Source of the DNA: Knoxdaviesia capensis
Lineage: Eukaryota > Ascomycota > Sordariomycetes > Microascales > Gondwanamycetaceae
DNA: 64,000 nt
Direction: 5' to 3'
Assembly (NCBI GenBank): GCA_001510575.1
Contig: LNGK01000001.1
Location: forward strand, 1 to 64,000
In this document: piece by piece, positions 24,572 to 34,030 of the stretch
How positions within the stretch are numbered: the stretch's first letter is position 1
Layout: the number at the start of each line of letters is the position of its first letter
Program-made: the position numbers and the translations under genes
Notes under the pieces: model-generated
What the model was told of the DNA's origin: nothing
The model's input: the letters and a program-made list of their open reading frames with translations, nothing else
Database searches by the model: none

Positions 24572-25556
24572 CGCTCTTACGCGTTGATGGCTCCCACCAT
24601 GCCGTTTTGGCAGGCTTCGCTGTCAGGTTGGGCATTGTAGAAGTAGATGGGCTCAGTGTCGTTGAGCATGTACTCAAATACAACCCCGGATGGAGAAATA
24701 GACACGGGGATGAAGCCGCTGGAAAAGCCGTCCTCCTTTGGTTGGCACGGGCTATCGAAGGTGCCTTGCACCACGGAGTGATTCTAGAGTTATCGTCAGT
24801 TAGTAGTTCTGGCCTCATGCATATGTATCGTGCTGTATTGTTCATGGAAGAGGGAGACTTACCAACGGGTTGAATGCAAACTGGATCGTGGTGCCGGGAA
24901 TCTGGAAGTTGATCTCGCTCGGCTCAAACACAAGGTCTTTCCCGCGGCCAACCTGGATTTGCAACAGCCGGCTGCCGCCGCGGGGTCGGCCCGTCGGCTC
25001 GGATCCGGTGGAGTTTTGCGCCGCTCCAGCGAACTCTTTGATTTGGGTTCCACCCAGTCTACAGACCTGTTAGACAGAAAGTACTTTGTACATGCAACAG
25101 AGGCCAAAACTTACGGGTTGATGATCTGCACCATTCCGCCGCGACATTCATCGGGCCGGCCGGAGAAGATGAACGTGGGGTCTTCGCTGCTGATGGTGAT
25201 GGTCCAGGTTACGCCGACCGGACTGGACGAGGCCGACGTGTTGGTGAAGGTGAAGCCGGAGAAGAAGCCGTCGTCCAGCGGCCGACACGGCGCGTCCAGC
25301 GACGACTGCGTGACTGAGTGGTTCTGCTGTAGGGTTAGAAGGACTGGTTGCATGCAATGTTTCCAATGCTCTGTGTGGTGGAACTTACGCCGGAGAAGAA
25401 GCTGTAGGTCACGGTATCGCCAATGGAAGCGGTGAGGGTGTCGGGGTCGAACCGGAGCGAGCCATCTCGGGAGACTCTGACGCTGTGTGATGCAGCGTGG
25501 GCAACTGCCGCAGAGGCACACACCGCAGCCAGAACTCGATGGATGCTGGCCGGCAT
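23218..25556 (-). CDS. Secreted protein with two degenerate cupredoxin domains and a ferritin-like domain
   Basis: Five exons on the minus strand (25389-25556, 25115-25323, 24863-25058, 24581-24783, 23218-24481) join in phase to 679 residues. A signal peptide ends near residue 21 (V-A-H-A). Cupredoxin 1 (about 22-126) and cupredoxin 2 (about 150-259) each show N-H-S-V, a P-C, F-x-S-G-F and G-M-V near the end, as in fungal extracellular serine-rich proteins. The usual copper Cys and second His are missing: F-I-F-S-G and D-E-C in the first, F-Y-N-A and E-A-C in the second. Residues of about 310-500 are helical and end with a pattern resembling Rds1/ferritin-like domains (A-K-A-R-M-S-G-L, then F-C-P-E). 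A nine-Gly run follows near 23400. The last acceptor was chosen over an earlier cccacag because only the later one keeps frame. Function unknown, presumably at the cell surface. Confidence 0.78.
24539..24569. repeat. (GA)n microsatellite in intron 4 of the cupredoxin-ferritin gene
   Basis: It reads (CT)n on the coding strand, between donor GTAAGA and the acceptors. Confidence 0.95.
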
Positions 25557-26651
25557 CGTGTGGGTTGTGAGAGTGATAGAGAAAGAGAGAGAGAGAACAG
25601 AACGAAAGAGAAGAAAAGGGACACCAGACTACACAGTCGAGGGAGATTGGGTTCCGGCTCTGTAAAGTATTCCCGACGGTGATGTCAGAGATATGCCGAA
25701 GAAAGACGGACCAACACACACTAGTGGAATGGGCCGGATGAGTCTAGAAGAAGAAAAGATGAGGAATAGAAGGAGGAGAAGAGAAGCAGAGTGAACTCCC
25801 GGTGATGACGAGTAGTAGTGGAGTAGTATCAGGAAGCGTCTGAGCAGGAAGAACCAGATAGATGAGGAGACTGCAGGGGGACAGCAGCGGCAGATTCAAG
25901 TGCGTCAGCGGTGCATACAAGAACGACAACAACAGCTCACGCTAAGGAAAGGCTGCTGCAGTGGTGCAGCCGGAAGATCTTGGAAAGACAGCGGATGTAG
26001 ATGCAGATACAAGAGCCAGCGGATAAACCAGAAGGGAAATGATAAGAGGCCGAATGAAGAGCGTGAGAAGAAGCAGAAGAACGGGAGATAACCGTGTGCA
26101 GTTCCCACGAGACAGGGACAACAGCAGCGACAACAACAACAAACGACACAGAGACAGGTGTATATAGATAGAGAGAGAGAGAAGAGCAAAAGAAAGACAC
26201 ACAGCCAAAAGGGAGGATCCAGGGGGAACTTGGAGGGCTCCCTTACGTTCCTGATATAGCACACGGGATATCACAGGGAAAGCGAGAAAAAGAGAGATGA
26301 AGAGGTAGATCGACGGAGAGAAAGAAAAGAAAAGGGCTTGGAGAGAGACAGGCAGACACAGAGAGAGAGAGTCCGAGGAGAAAGCTGCAAGATGAGAGAG
26401 CCTCTTAGATATCATGAATCTGGGCTTTGCTGCGGTGTGCACGACATGATCAGATCACATACATCGGGAGACTACGTAGAAGTGTGCATGAAAAACACAC
26501 AGGACGCCACCACCGCTGTGCCCCCAAGAACAGAAAGCAACAGCAGGAAAGGGAGGAGGATGGCGAGGAGCAGGGCGTTGGGTGAGACAGAACGTACTCC
26601 GAGCTGAGCAGGCGTAGAGAGAGAGAGATGTGCAGGTACTAGGAGAATATC

Positions 26652-26678
26652 GAGAGAGAGAGAGAGAGAGAGAGAGAA
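26652..26678. repeat. (GA)n microsatellite
   Basis: Simple GA run in the 4 kb intergenic region. Confidence 0.9.
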
Positions 26679-26855
26679 GAACGACAAAGAAGGAGACAGA
26701 GTCGAGAGTCTACGTGGTTTTATGGTGTGGAATGCCGAAGTCTCGCTCTCGTTCTCTCTCTCTCTCTCTCCAAAAACTGGGAATAGCTTCACTGGGCCGC
26801 TCCTCTCGTACCATGTACCTACAGTACAACCACCGCCACCACTACTACTAGCCCT

Positions 26856-26856
<1 letters not shown>

Positions 26857-26893
<37 letters not shown>
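26857..26893. repeat. (CT)n microsatellite
   Basis: CT run of about 37 bp, roughly 200 bp from a GA run of opposite polarity. The two could pair as an imperfect inverted repeat. Confidence 0.9.
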
Positions 26894-26895
<2 letters not shown>

Positions 26896-29525
26896 CTGTT
26901 TTCTTCCTCTTGTGCACTGTACCACCTCAACCTACCCCTAAGCCATGCTTTTCCTGTTCCCGCCTGGGCCTGCTGTACCACGTCCATCTCTCCAGGATCG
27001 TTTGCTACTTTGTCATATTCTCCATGCACACACACCCAAGCACGCAACAAACAGCTCACACGGACCTAAACCCGCCGCGTGGGGCCCCCTCCGTGCCTTT
27101 TCTAGCTGGGCTGGCTGGCTAGATTTCTTTTCTTCTTCTCTTCTTTTGTGTTTGGGGGCGCACCGCCGATCAATGCCTCACAGGCACGGCCCGCCGTCGA
27201 CCTGTAAACGAGAGAGAGAGAGAGAAAGATGTCGTTCGAGCGTCCAGCCTCGCTCCAGCGCCGCAGTCCCGGCCGCCGCCGCCCCGGTGTTTGTCGTTCG
27301 CCGCCGCCGCCGCCGCTGATGGGAACTAAGAATAGATACAGTGAGTGAGCGAGAGAGAAACAAGAAACAAAACGGGGTTTTCTTCTTTTTTTACTGTGTG
27401 TGTTCTATATATATAACCGGTGGTATCACATGAATTATGGAGAGCCGGGAGATGCTCGCTGGATGTGTGCGGCCCATTCACATCAACACACTCGTAGTGT
27501 CGTGCTCTGCATCCAGGTGCTTCTGTCTTTGTCAATACACACACCCTCACTGAGAGATCTATCTCGCTTATTTGTATATAGTGTGTTCCAAGGAGAATTA
27601 AAAAAAAAAGCGTCTTCAAGGACAGTCTGGGGGAAGTCCCGCGCCGGACCCGTGTGCCGGATCTCCGAAGAGGGCCCCCACTTACTTTATTTGGGAGACG
27701 ACTGCCTGCTGAGGGCTGTGTGTGGGCCAGAGCGGGCAGAAATGAGCTGGTATCACACTTCTGTAGGGTAGTCTCCGTATAGTTAATATGTCTTCGCGAT
27801 CAACCAGGCAGATGCAGGGCAGAAGAGATCCCGATGGCCCTCGGGTTTCACAGATAGATTAGCTGTTTGCCTCTCCCTGCGACCTGCGGTATCCCTCCTG
27901 TTAAAAAGGTTTTCTTTCTCTCAATCTCTTTTCTTATTATCACCCAGCTGGTAAGACGAGCTGTGAGCTGTGCCTGTAACTGGGCTGCTTGTATGTCTCA
28001 GGTGCCCTCTTCTGCCACCCCAAAATCGCACCAGGGGCCTCTCTCCGCATCCCTCGCTTGTTGTGGTCCTCCTGTGTGTGAGCGGTAATTTTACAGAGAG
28101 AATGGCCAGCGCTGAACCTCGGAACCACCGGTGGATAGCTGTATCAGTCCTGCAAAGCCCAGCAAAAGGAACCATACACAGGTCTCCGCGGCATGGAAGT
28201 GGCAGTGTGCATCCTTTTCAGCTGTCGCAAAAGCAAGGGTGAAGGATCAGGGGAAGGTTTGGCAGACATCACGCTGTCGAGTCTCTCTCTCTCTCTCTTT
28301 TCTGAGTAAATACGACCCTCGATAGAAAAGCGAGACACACAAAGAAAACGCCTGCTTGCTTTTCCAGCTGCGGGTGACGCCGGTGTCTCTCTTCTCTTCT
28401 CGCTCACGCTCAGTGTCACTCCGAAGTTGCGCCTCCCCTATTTTTATTCTCGTGCTCTCTTTATATCCCCGCCATCTGGGCTGTATCTCTCCCTCTCTCT
28501 CTCTCTCTTCTTACGTCTCTCTGTTTTCTGCTTCTCTCGCTTGTGGTTGTTGTACGACGCCCTGCAGAGTGTCGGTGGTGCATACGACATGCTCCCCTCG
28601 CTATTTTCTTCTCTTTTTATTTCTAGGTCCGGTGTCTCTGGCCGTGTTCTCTGTTCTGCCAAGGAAAACCCTCTTCAATCTCGCTATGCACTGGAAGGTA
28701 ATTACACCTCAGTGGGAATAAAAAAGGGAATCGCGCGCTCTCTCGCTCTCTCTCTCGCGGGCTCCCTTGAGGGGATCAACAGCATCATTCTGGGCTGGCA
28801 AGGGGCGTAAACAAAAGAAACCAAAACAAACGGCGAGGTTACTACAAAAAGCAAAAAAAGAAAAGAAAGAAAAAACGAAAAAACAGAGAGAGCTCGTGCT
28901 CTGTGTAATGCCCACCCCCTCTCGCCTTGTACGACTGACAAACTCATCCGTGTAAGTAAAATCTGGTCTGCTCCCCAGCCATCGTCGATGCGAGTCACTG
29001 CCCCCTCACCCCTCAGAGAAAAAAAAAAGAAAAGGCAGGACGGGACGGGAGGAGAGAAAAATGCGTAAAGAGTAAAGCGGTCAGAGTCTTGTAGACTGTA
29101 ATTAAAAACAAAAAACAGACAGCCGAAGATGTGTGAAGATGTTAGAGACATAGAAAGAAAGACGAAAGCCGCTTCCCCAGAAGAAGACCTGAGAACCACC
29201 CGTGTCTCGTATATGCTTTCACCTTTTTCATTCCTTCTTCGTGTTCTTGATCTCTGGAGAGTTCTTCCTTACACTCGATGTTCTTGCTTCGGTACCGCTT
29301 GACAGAGCCTGATATCCCACGGTCTCACTCACTCACTCACTCATACATACACACTCTATTCCCGCCTTCGTCTCTGGCCCTCACCTATCCTAGATCATCA
29401 TAAGCCCCTGATATTCCCTGCTCAACTCTATCTTCCCGTTCTTCACTCGTTTGCTTCCTCTCCTAGCCAACCCTCTCCTCTGCTCTCCCATCTACATTCC
29501 CCCATCCTCCTCCGTGGACCACACC

Positions 29526-30834
29526 ATGGAGTCCTCACGACGAACCCCCCCCAGCCGCCGCATGCTGGCCTTGAAGGTGCTCCCGTTCGCCTTCGGCCTG
29601 ATCTCCGCTGTTCTAATCATCGTCACACTAGTTGCCGGCGCCAGTCCCGGCGTTCTCACCGGATACTACCTCTTCAAGGTGAGATAGAGACTCTAGCTAG
29701 CTCCTGCGTGCCACTTACACGGACCTAACCTGTTCTTCCTCCCAGATCGACACCGCGTCTCTCAGCCTGCCATCCCGCCTCTCCGCGTCCTCGCCATACC
29801 TCGTCGACCTGTCCGCCATATCCGGCACCGACTTCGTCGGCCCCAGCGTCACCGCTTCATCGCTGAACCTCGCGAACGCGTATACCATGCACGTGTTCAC
29901 CACCTGCCAGCACGACGCGAACGGCAAGTCTACACAGTGCTCGTCGCCCATCATCGGCAGCGACTTCGACCCCGTCGACACCCTGAACCTGCAGAACACG
30001 CTGATCGCCCCCACCGCCGACTCGCTGCGGCGGTTCCGCAGCCGCTCGGACACCGCGACGGCCAGCGCCGCGAGCTCGCCGGGAAACCAGGCCATGTTCA
30101 CCCCGGCGCTGCGCGGCGCGCTGGACACCTACGCCCACGTGTCGCCGTTCCTGGGCGTGTCGCTCATCCTCGCCTTCGTGCTCGCGCTGGGTGCCCCGGC
30201 CAGCATGCTCGCCGCCCGCCGCGTGCCGATGGCCGCCGCCATCAGCGTGGCCATGGCCCTCAGCGCCACCGTGCTGGTGCTGGCCGCCACGCTCGCCGCG
30301 ACGTTCTCCGTGCGCTCGCTGCGCCACGTGCTCGTCACCGACCTGGCCGGCGGCGCCTCGGGCATTGCCGTGTCGAGCGGCTCGCTGCTGGTCGCCGCCT
30401 ACGTGGCCATCGTCTTCCTGGCCGCCGAGACGGCCGCGCTGTTCGTCGTCGCCCGCCTCGCCCCCGGCGGCTTCCTGCACGACCGCGCTGCCCCCGTCGT
30501 GTCCGCCGACCACAGCACCACGACCGCCGGCGGCGACGTGGTGCTCAGCCCGCGCATGATGGAGAAGCGCGCGACGCGTGGCAGCGACACCGCCACCACC
30601 ATGTCGCCGTACCACTCGGACATTGACGCCGCACCGGCGCCGACCGTGCGCACGGCGAACGCGGCGATCGACGCCAGCCGACTGCAGGAGCAGCGCCGCA
30701 TTGCCATGCAGAAGTTGACGGGCCGCGAGAGCCGCGAGGTCATGTCCGGGCCGAACCCCACTGTTAGCTCGTTCCGGACCGCGCTCTCGGGCAAGAACGG
30801 CCGGAGCCGGACATCGATTGGCTTGGCGGTGTAA
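29526..30834 (+). CDS. SUR7/PalI (Rim9)-family four-span membrane protein
   Basis: Exons 29526-29678 and 29746-30834 give 413 residues. The ATG at 29526 has the strong context ACCATGG. An in-frame ATG 25 codons upstream would add a short hydrophobic leader and is less likely. Membrane segments lie at about residues 16-40 (V-L-P-F-A-F-G-L-I), then three after residue 200 (near L-G-V-S-L-I-L-A-F, A-A-A-I-S-V-A-M-A and V-A-A-Y-V-A-I-V-F). The extracellular loop after segment 1 begins with Y-Y-L-F-K-I-D-T, as in fungal SUR7/PalI proteins. The C-terminal 120 residues are cytoplasmic and Ser/Thr-rich. Family roles are eisosome/cortical organisation or ambient pH sensing, and I cannot choose between them from sequence. 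Confidence 0.8.
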
Positions 30835-31699
30835 GCTCGGACCCGGAAGTACTTCCTTTTCTTGAGTTCTCCTTTCTCTTCTCTTTTGCGTGTTCTATCT
30901 TTTTTTTGTTTCTTTTGGCTTTGCGTCGTAATGACTTGTGATGACGAGCGTGTACCTAAAACGGCTGTATCCAACCCGCCCCCTATCATTAATATCATCT
31001 GCACTCAAGTGAGATGGCGAACTACATCTTCCGGAGTTTCATGGGGCTTAATATTTCATTTTCGGTCTCTAATACAGTTTGACTTCTACTTCACCATGCT
31101 CATCTATGTCGTGATATGCTGGCCTGTCCGTTTTGCATGTTGACACTACCGCGGGTCTTCGGAGTGATCTGAACTATTCGAGATCAGTTTGAAATGACCT
31201 GAACTACATGCTTTCTCGGAGTCACAGTGGATGTACTCGGCTGTATCTCCTATCTCTTCTCTCTCACGGACGAACGCCGGGTCTCTTCCGGGAGGTCCGG
31301 GTTAGACCCACATGCTTCGGAAGAGTTAGGGCTAGTTAGGGTTAACATGGGGCGACGTCGTCGGCGACACTGGCCGTGTTCGGGGTCCAACGAGCAAGCG
31401 GAAGACGGAGCCGGATATTCATATGTGTTGGCCTCACTTGCTGCTTGTTTCAACGCTCCTGGTCCGATCACTGATCATAGGCGATGCTGTTGAGGATAAG
31501 CCTGGGTTTAACCCTTATCCCGCCTGGGGCTTCAAAAAGGGAACCCAGCTAAACTCAGCTTGCTTCGTTTCTTCTTCTTCTTTGCGCCGCATCGCTTTTT
31601 TGATACCCAAGCTCGCCGAAGCATTGTGAAATTTCGAAAAGCCTCACCTGGGGAAAATTCTCTTTCCACTTCCATCCAACAGACGCTCGCACCGCAAAA
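30835..31699. other. Intergenic region upstream of the EXPERA gene
   Basis: 3' flank of the SUR7-type gene followed by the next promoter. It contains a telobox at 31335. No gene seen. Confidence 0.5.
31335..31346. promoter_or_regulatory. Telobox-like palindrome GTTAGGGTTAAC
   Basis: About 355 bp upstream of the EXPERA-gene start. It resembles the AACCCTAA/telobox element found in fungal promoters. A binding role is inferred. Confidence 0.35.
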
Positions 31700-32389
31700 A
31701 TGGCGCTGGAGCCTCCCAATTGGCGCGACCGCGTCTATACCGCGTTCCTCGGCATCGCGCTGCTATCAATGCTCCGTACGGGAACCCTCGCCCCCTCTTG
31801 ATCCACACCTGGTACTGACCCTCTGGCCGTCTTAGTCGTCGACCTGCCCGACATCTACCCAGAACACCTCTGGGTGCCGGAGAACGGCCCGCTGCACTTC
31901 CTCGCCCACATCCGCACCATGTACACCACCACGTACGGCGACCCGTTCTTCACCGACATCCCCGCGCGGCCGACCTGGTTCCGCTTCTTCTCGCACGTCG
32001 AGGCCGTGTACCAGCTGCCGGCGGCGGCGGTCCTGCTGGTGCTGTTCGCGCGCGCCGTCGGGGCGGGCGCCGGCGTTGGGCCGCGCACGCAGCTCGCCGC
32101 GCTGGTGTTTGCCGGCGAGGTTGCGTTTACGACCGCTGTGTGCATCTTCGACATGCTGCATTGGGATCCCGTCAAGTTCCCGCAGGAGGCTAAGAACGTG
32201 TTCTTGTTCCAGCTGTATGGCCCGTTTTGCTTGATTCGTAAGTCATCCTGTCCGGGCTTGTGTGGTGCTGGTGGGTGTGTGCTGACATTTCGGGGGCGTT
32301 GTACAGCGACGATCATGGCTTGTGATATGTACTACAGACTGCATGTCCGTCTCGGGGCAGCCATGGATGCAGTGAAGAAGAACCAGTGA
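31700..32389 (+). CDS. EXPERA-domain ER membrane protein (TMEM97/sigma-2 receptor-like)
   Basis: Exons 31700-31775, 31836-32237 and 32307-32389 join to 186 residues. Four hydrophobic segments are seen: after V-Y-T-A-F-L-G-I, around A-A-A-V-L-L-V-L-F, around T-A-V-C-I-F-D-M-L, and the last near L-F-Q-L-Y-G-P-F-C-L-I-P. The first loop begins with V-D-L-P-D-I-Y-P and continues H-F-L-A-H-I-R, and F-S-H-V-E-A-V-Y-Q-L-P opens segment 2. This is the layout of EXPERA proteins (EBP, TM6SF2, TMEM97), a sterol-associated fold. The protein ends K-K-N-Q, fitting a KKXX ER-retrieval signal. The exact ligand or enzyme activity is unknown. The EBP-type catalytic set was not verified. Confidence 0.85.
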
Positions 32390-33036
32390 TGCGGTATTTC
32401 ACTGCGGGGAGGAGACATGATATACAAATCAGAGCCGACACAACATCACGGTGTGGGGATATACAGGGAATCTTTCAAAAGAGAACGGAAGTAATTGTTG
32501 CTCGTTTATTCATGATGGAGATTAGGACACTAAAGGAACTCTGGGAAAGGAAACGCGAGAGAAGGAAGAAAAGAAAACACGGGATATAACAGGAGAGCAG
32601 CGGCGTGGGCCTCTCCAAGCAGATTCTCAGCGGACCGTTTCGGGACGGAAATACAACAGACTTTCCAATCGTACAGGCCAGAGCGGTAAAAAAGAAAAAC
32701 AAAAAGGAAACGAGAGAAGCAGCTGGGCAGCGGGGATCAGAACCCGCGGTCTAACCGGAGTGTTACAGAGATGGAAATGGAAAAGAGAAAGAGGACAATA
32801 AGTAGCAAACGACAAATGCTCATTCAGTCAGAACAAAAACCCAAACCGCACACCGAAACACCACATATCGGGGCAATAATCAAGTGCTGCCGCGACAAAT
32901 CTCGTAGGCCATCATCACCGATCGTCCAAGTGAAAGGAAAAAGGGAAAAAGATAGGAAGGGACCGTCGTCAGTCGAGAAGGACAGAAGCTGCGAAACAGG
33001 GAGAAAAAAGAGAGACACAGAAGAGAGGCAATCCTC
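32390..33036. other. Convergent 3' region
   Basis: Between the EXPERA gene and the minus-strand membrane protein gene. A-rich and purine-rich. A T-arm-like hairpin near 32735 was examined and rejected as a tRNA. Confidence 0.5.
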
Positions 33037-34030
33037 TTAGTCTCGCTTGGAGTACCCCCAACCATTGCCGACCCCGTTGATGCCGTGGCCCAACGGCGTA
33101 GCTCCGCCCAGCGAGCGGCCGCGCAGACGCTTCGGCAGCACGACACCAAAGAAGTAGGCGGTAGACACCAGCAAGCCGGCGCTAAACGACATAACCGCAT
33201 AGAAGACGGTGCTCGCGTACACATGGCCGCCCATGCCGCGCCACTCGACCTGGCCCTCGACCTTGGGCAAGTGCGGGGTGGGGAACCAGCGCACCGAGAG
33301 GTGCAGCGGCAGCGGATCGCCGATGACGAGGCGGCGCGTGGAGTCGCCCTCCATGTGGCTGAGCGGGCTGGTGCTGTAGGCGGTGCCGGAGTCGAGCACG
33401 CCCGAGTCGTGCGGGCGGATGTGGTGCTTGGCGCTGCTGTGCAGCAGCACGTTCATGTGCGTGCTGATGTGCAGGTGGCTGCGCTGCAGCGTGCCGGCGA
33501 CCGCAAACACCAGCGGGATGTACTCGGGCGTGTACGGCTCGGCGCCGATCACCTCGACCTCGGGCGGCGGCCGCGCCGGCAGCCGGCACGCCAGCGGCGC
33601 GTCGGCGTGGATGTAGAACTCCAGCAGGTGGAAGAACGGGTCGGACACCTCGGCAATGGTGCAGTTCATGTCCGCTTCGAAGCCGTAGTAGAATTCCAGC
33701 GGCCGGCCGGTCTCGTTGCAGATGGGGAAGGCGTCGTAGATCAGCTCGTGCGTGCTCTCGTTTTCGAGGTGCTCGCCGGTGTCGCTGCAGATAAGGCGAA
33801 GCAAGCGCTGGTTAGCATATCATGCGCATGTCGCTTGCAGGCGGGAAGGGGTGTCAGACGTACGAGCTGCGGTTCATACATTGAACCTCAATGGCATCGC
33901 CATACTGGTACGACGGCAACCCGTCATCGACATAGGTCTCTTCGGCGGCTACCGAGGCTATCAACGACGACAGCGTCGACAGAAGTGAAAAAGAAGCTGC
34001 CAGCGGCAACAGCGTCCGTAATGAGGGCAT
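33037..34030 (-). CDS. Conserved-looking type I membrane protein of unknown function
   Basis: Exons 33864-34030 and 33037-33784, joined by a 79 bp intron (GTACGT donor, CTGCAG acceptor), give 304 residues. A signal peptide covers roughly residues 1-29 and ends V-A-A. The lumenal part has several cysteines (V-Q-C-M-N-R, F-P-I-C-N-E-T-G, M-N-C-T-I-A, L-A-C-R-L-P) and N-glycosylation sequons. A single membrane helix near residues 255-277 (S-T-V-F-Y-A-V-M-S-F-S-A-G-L-L) is followed by a basic tail (L-P-K-R-L-R-G-R), so topology is type I. I do not recognise a named family. The C-N-E-T-G-R-P-L segment looks like one conserved in other ascomycetes, from memory only. ER or secretory location is inferred. 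Confidence 0.75.

Larger units (their letters stand above)
25557..29525. other. Non-coding stretch of 4 kb between divergent genes
   Basis: It holds the promoter sides of the cupredoxin gene (minus) and the SUR7-type gene (plus). It is rich in GA tracts (25.7-26.7 kb) that switch to CT tracts (26.7-28.6 kb). No frame looks like a protein and no RNA gene was recognised. Confidence 0.5.

Noticed and set aside
32716..32780. T-arm-like hairpin suggesting a minus-strand tRNA
   Set aside because: GGTTCTGATCC breaks the B-box consensus at two positions, the stem has a mismatch, and no D-arm or acceptor partner is found upstream.
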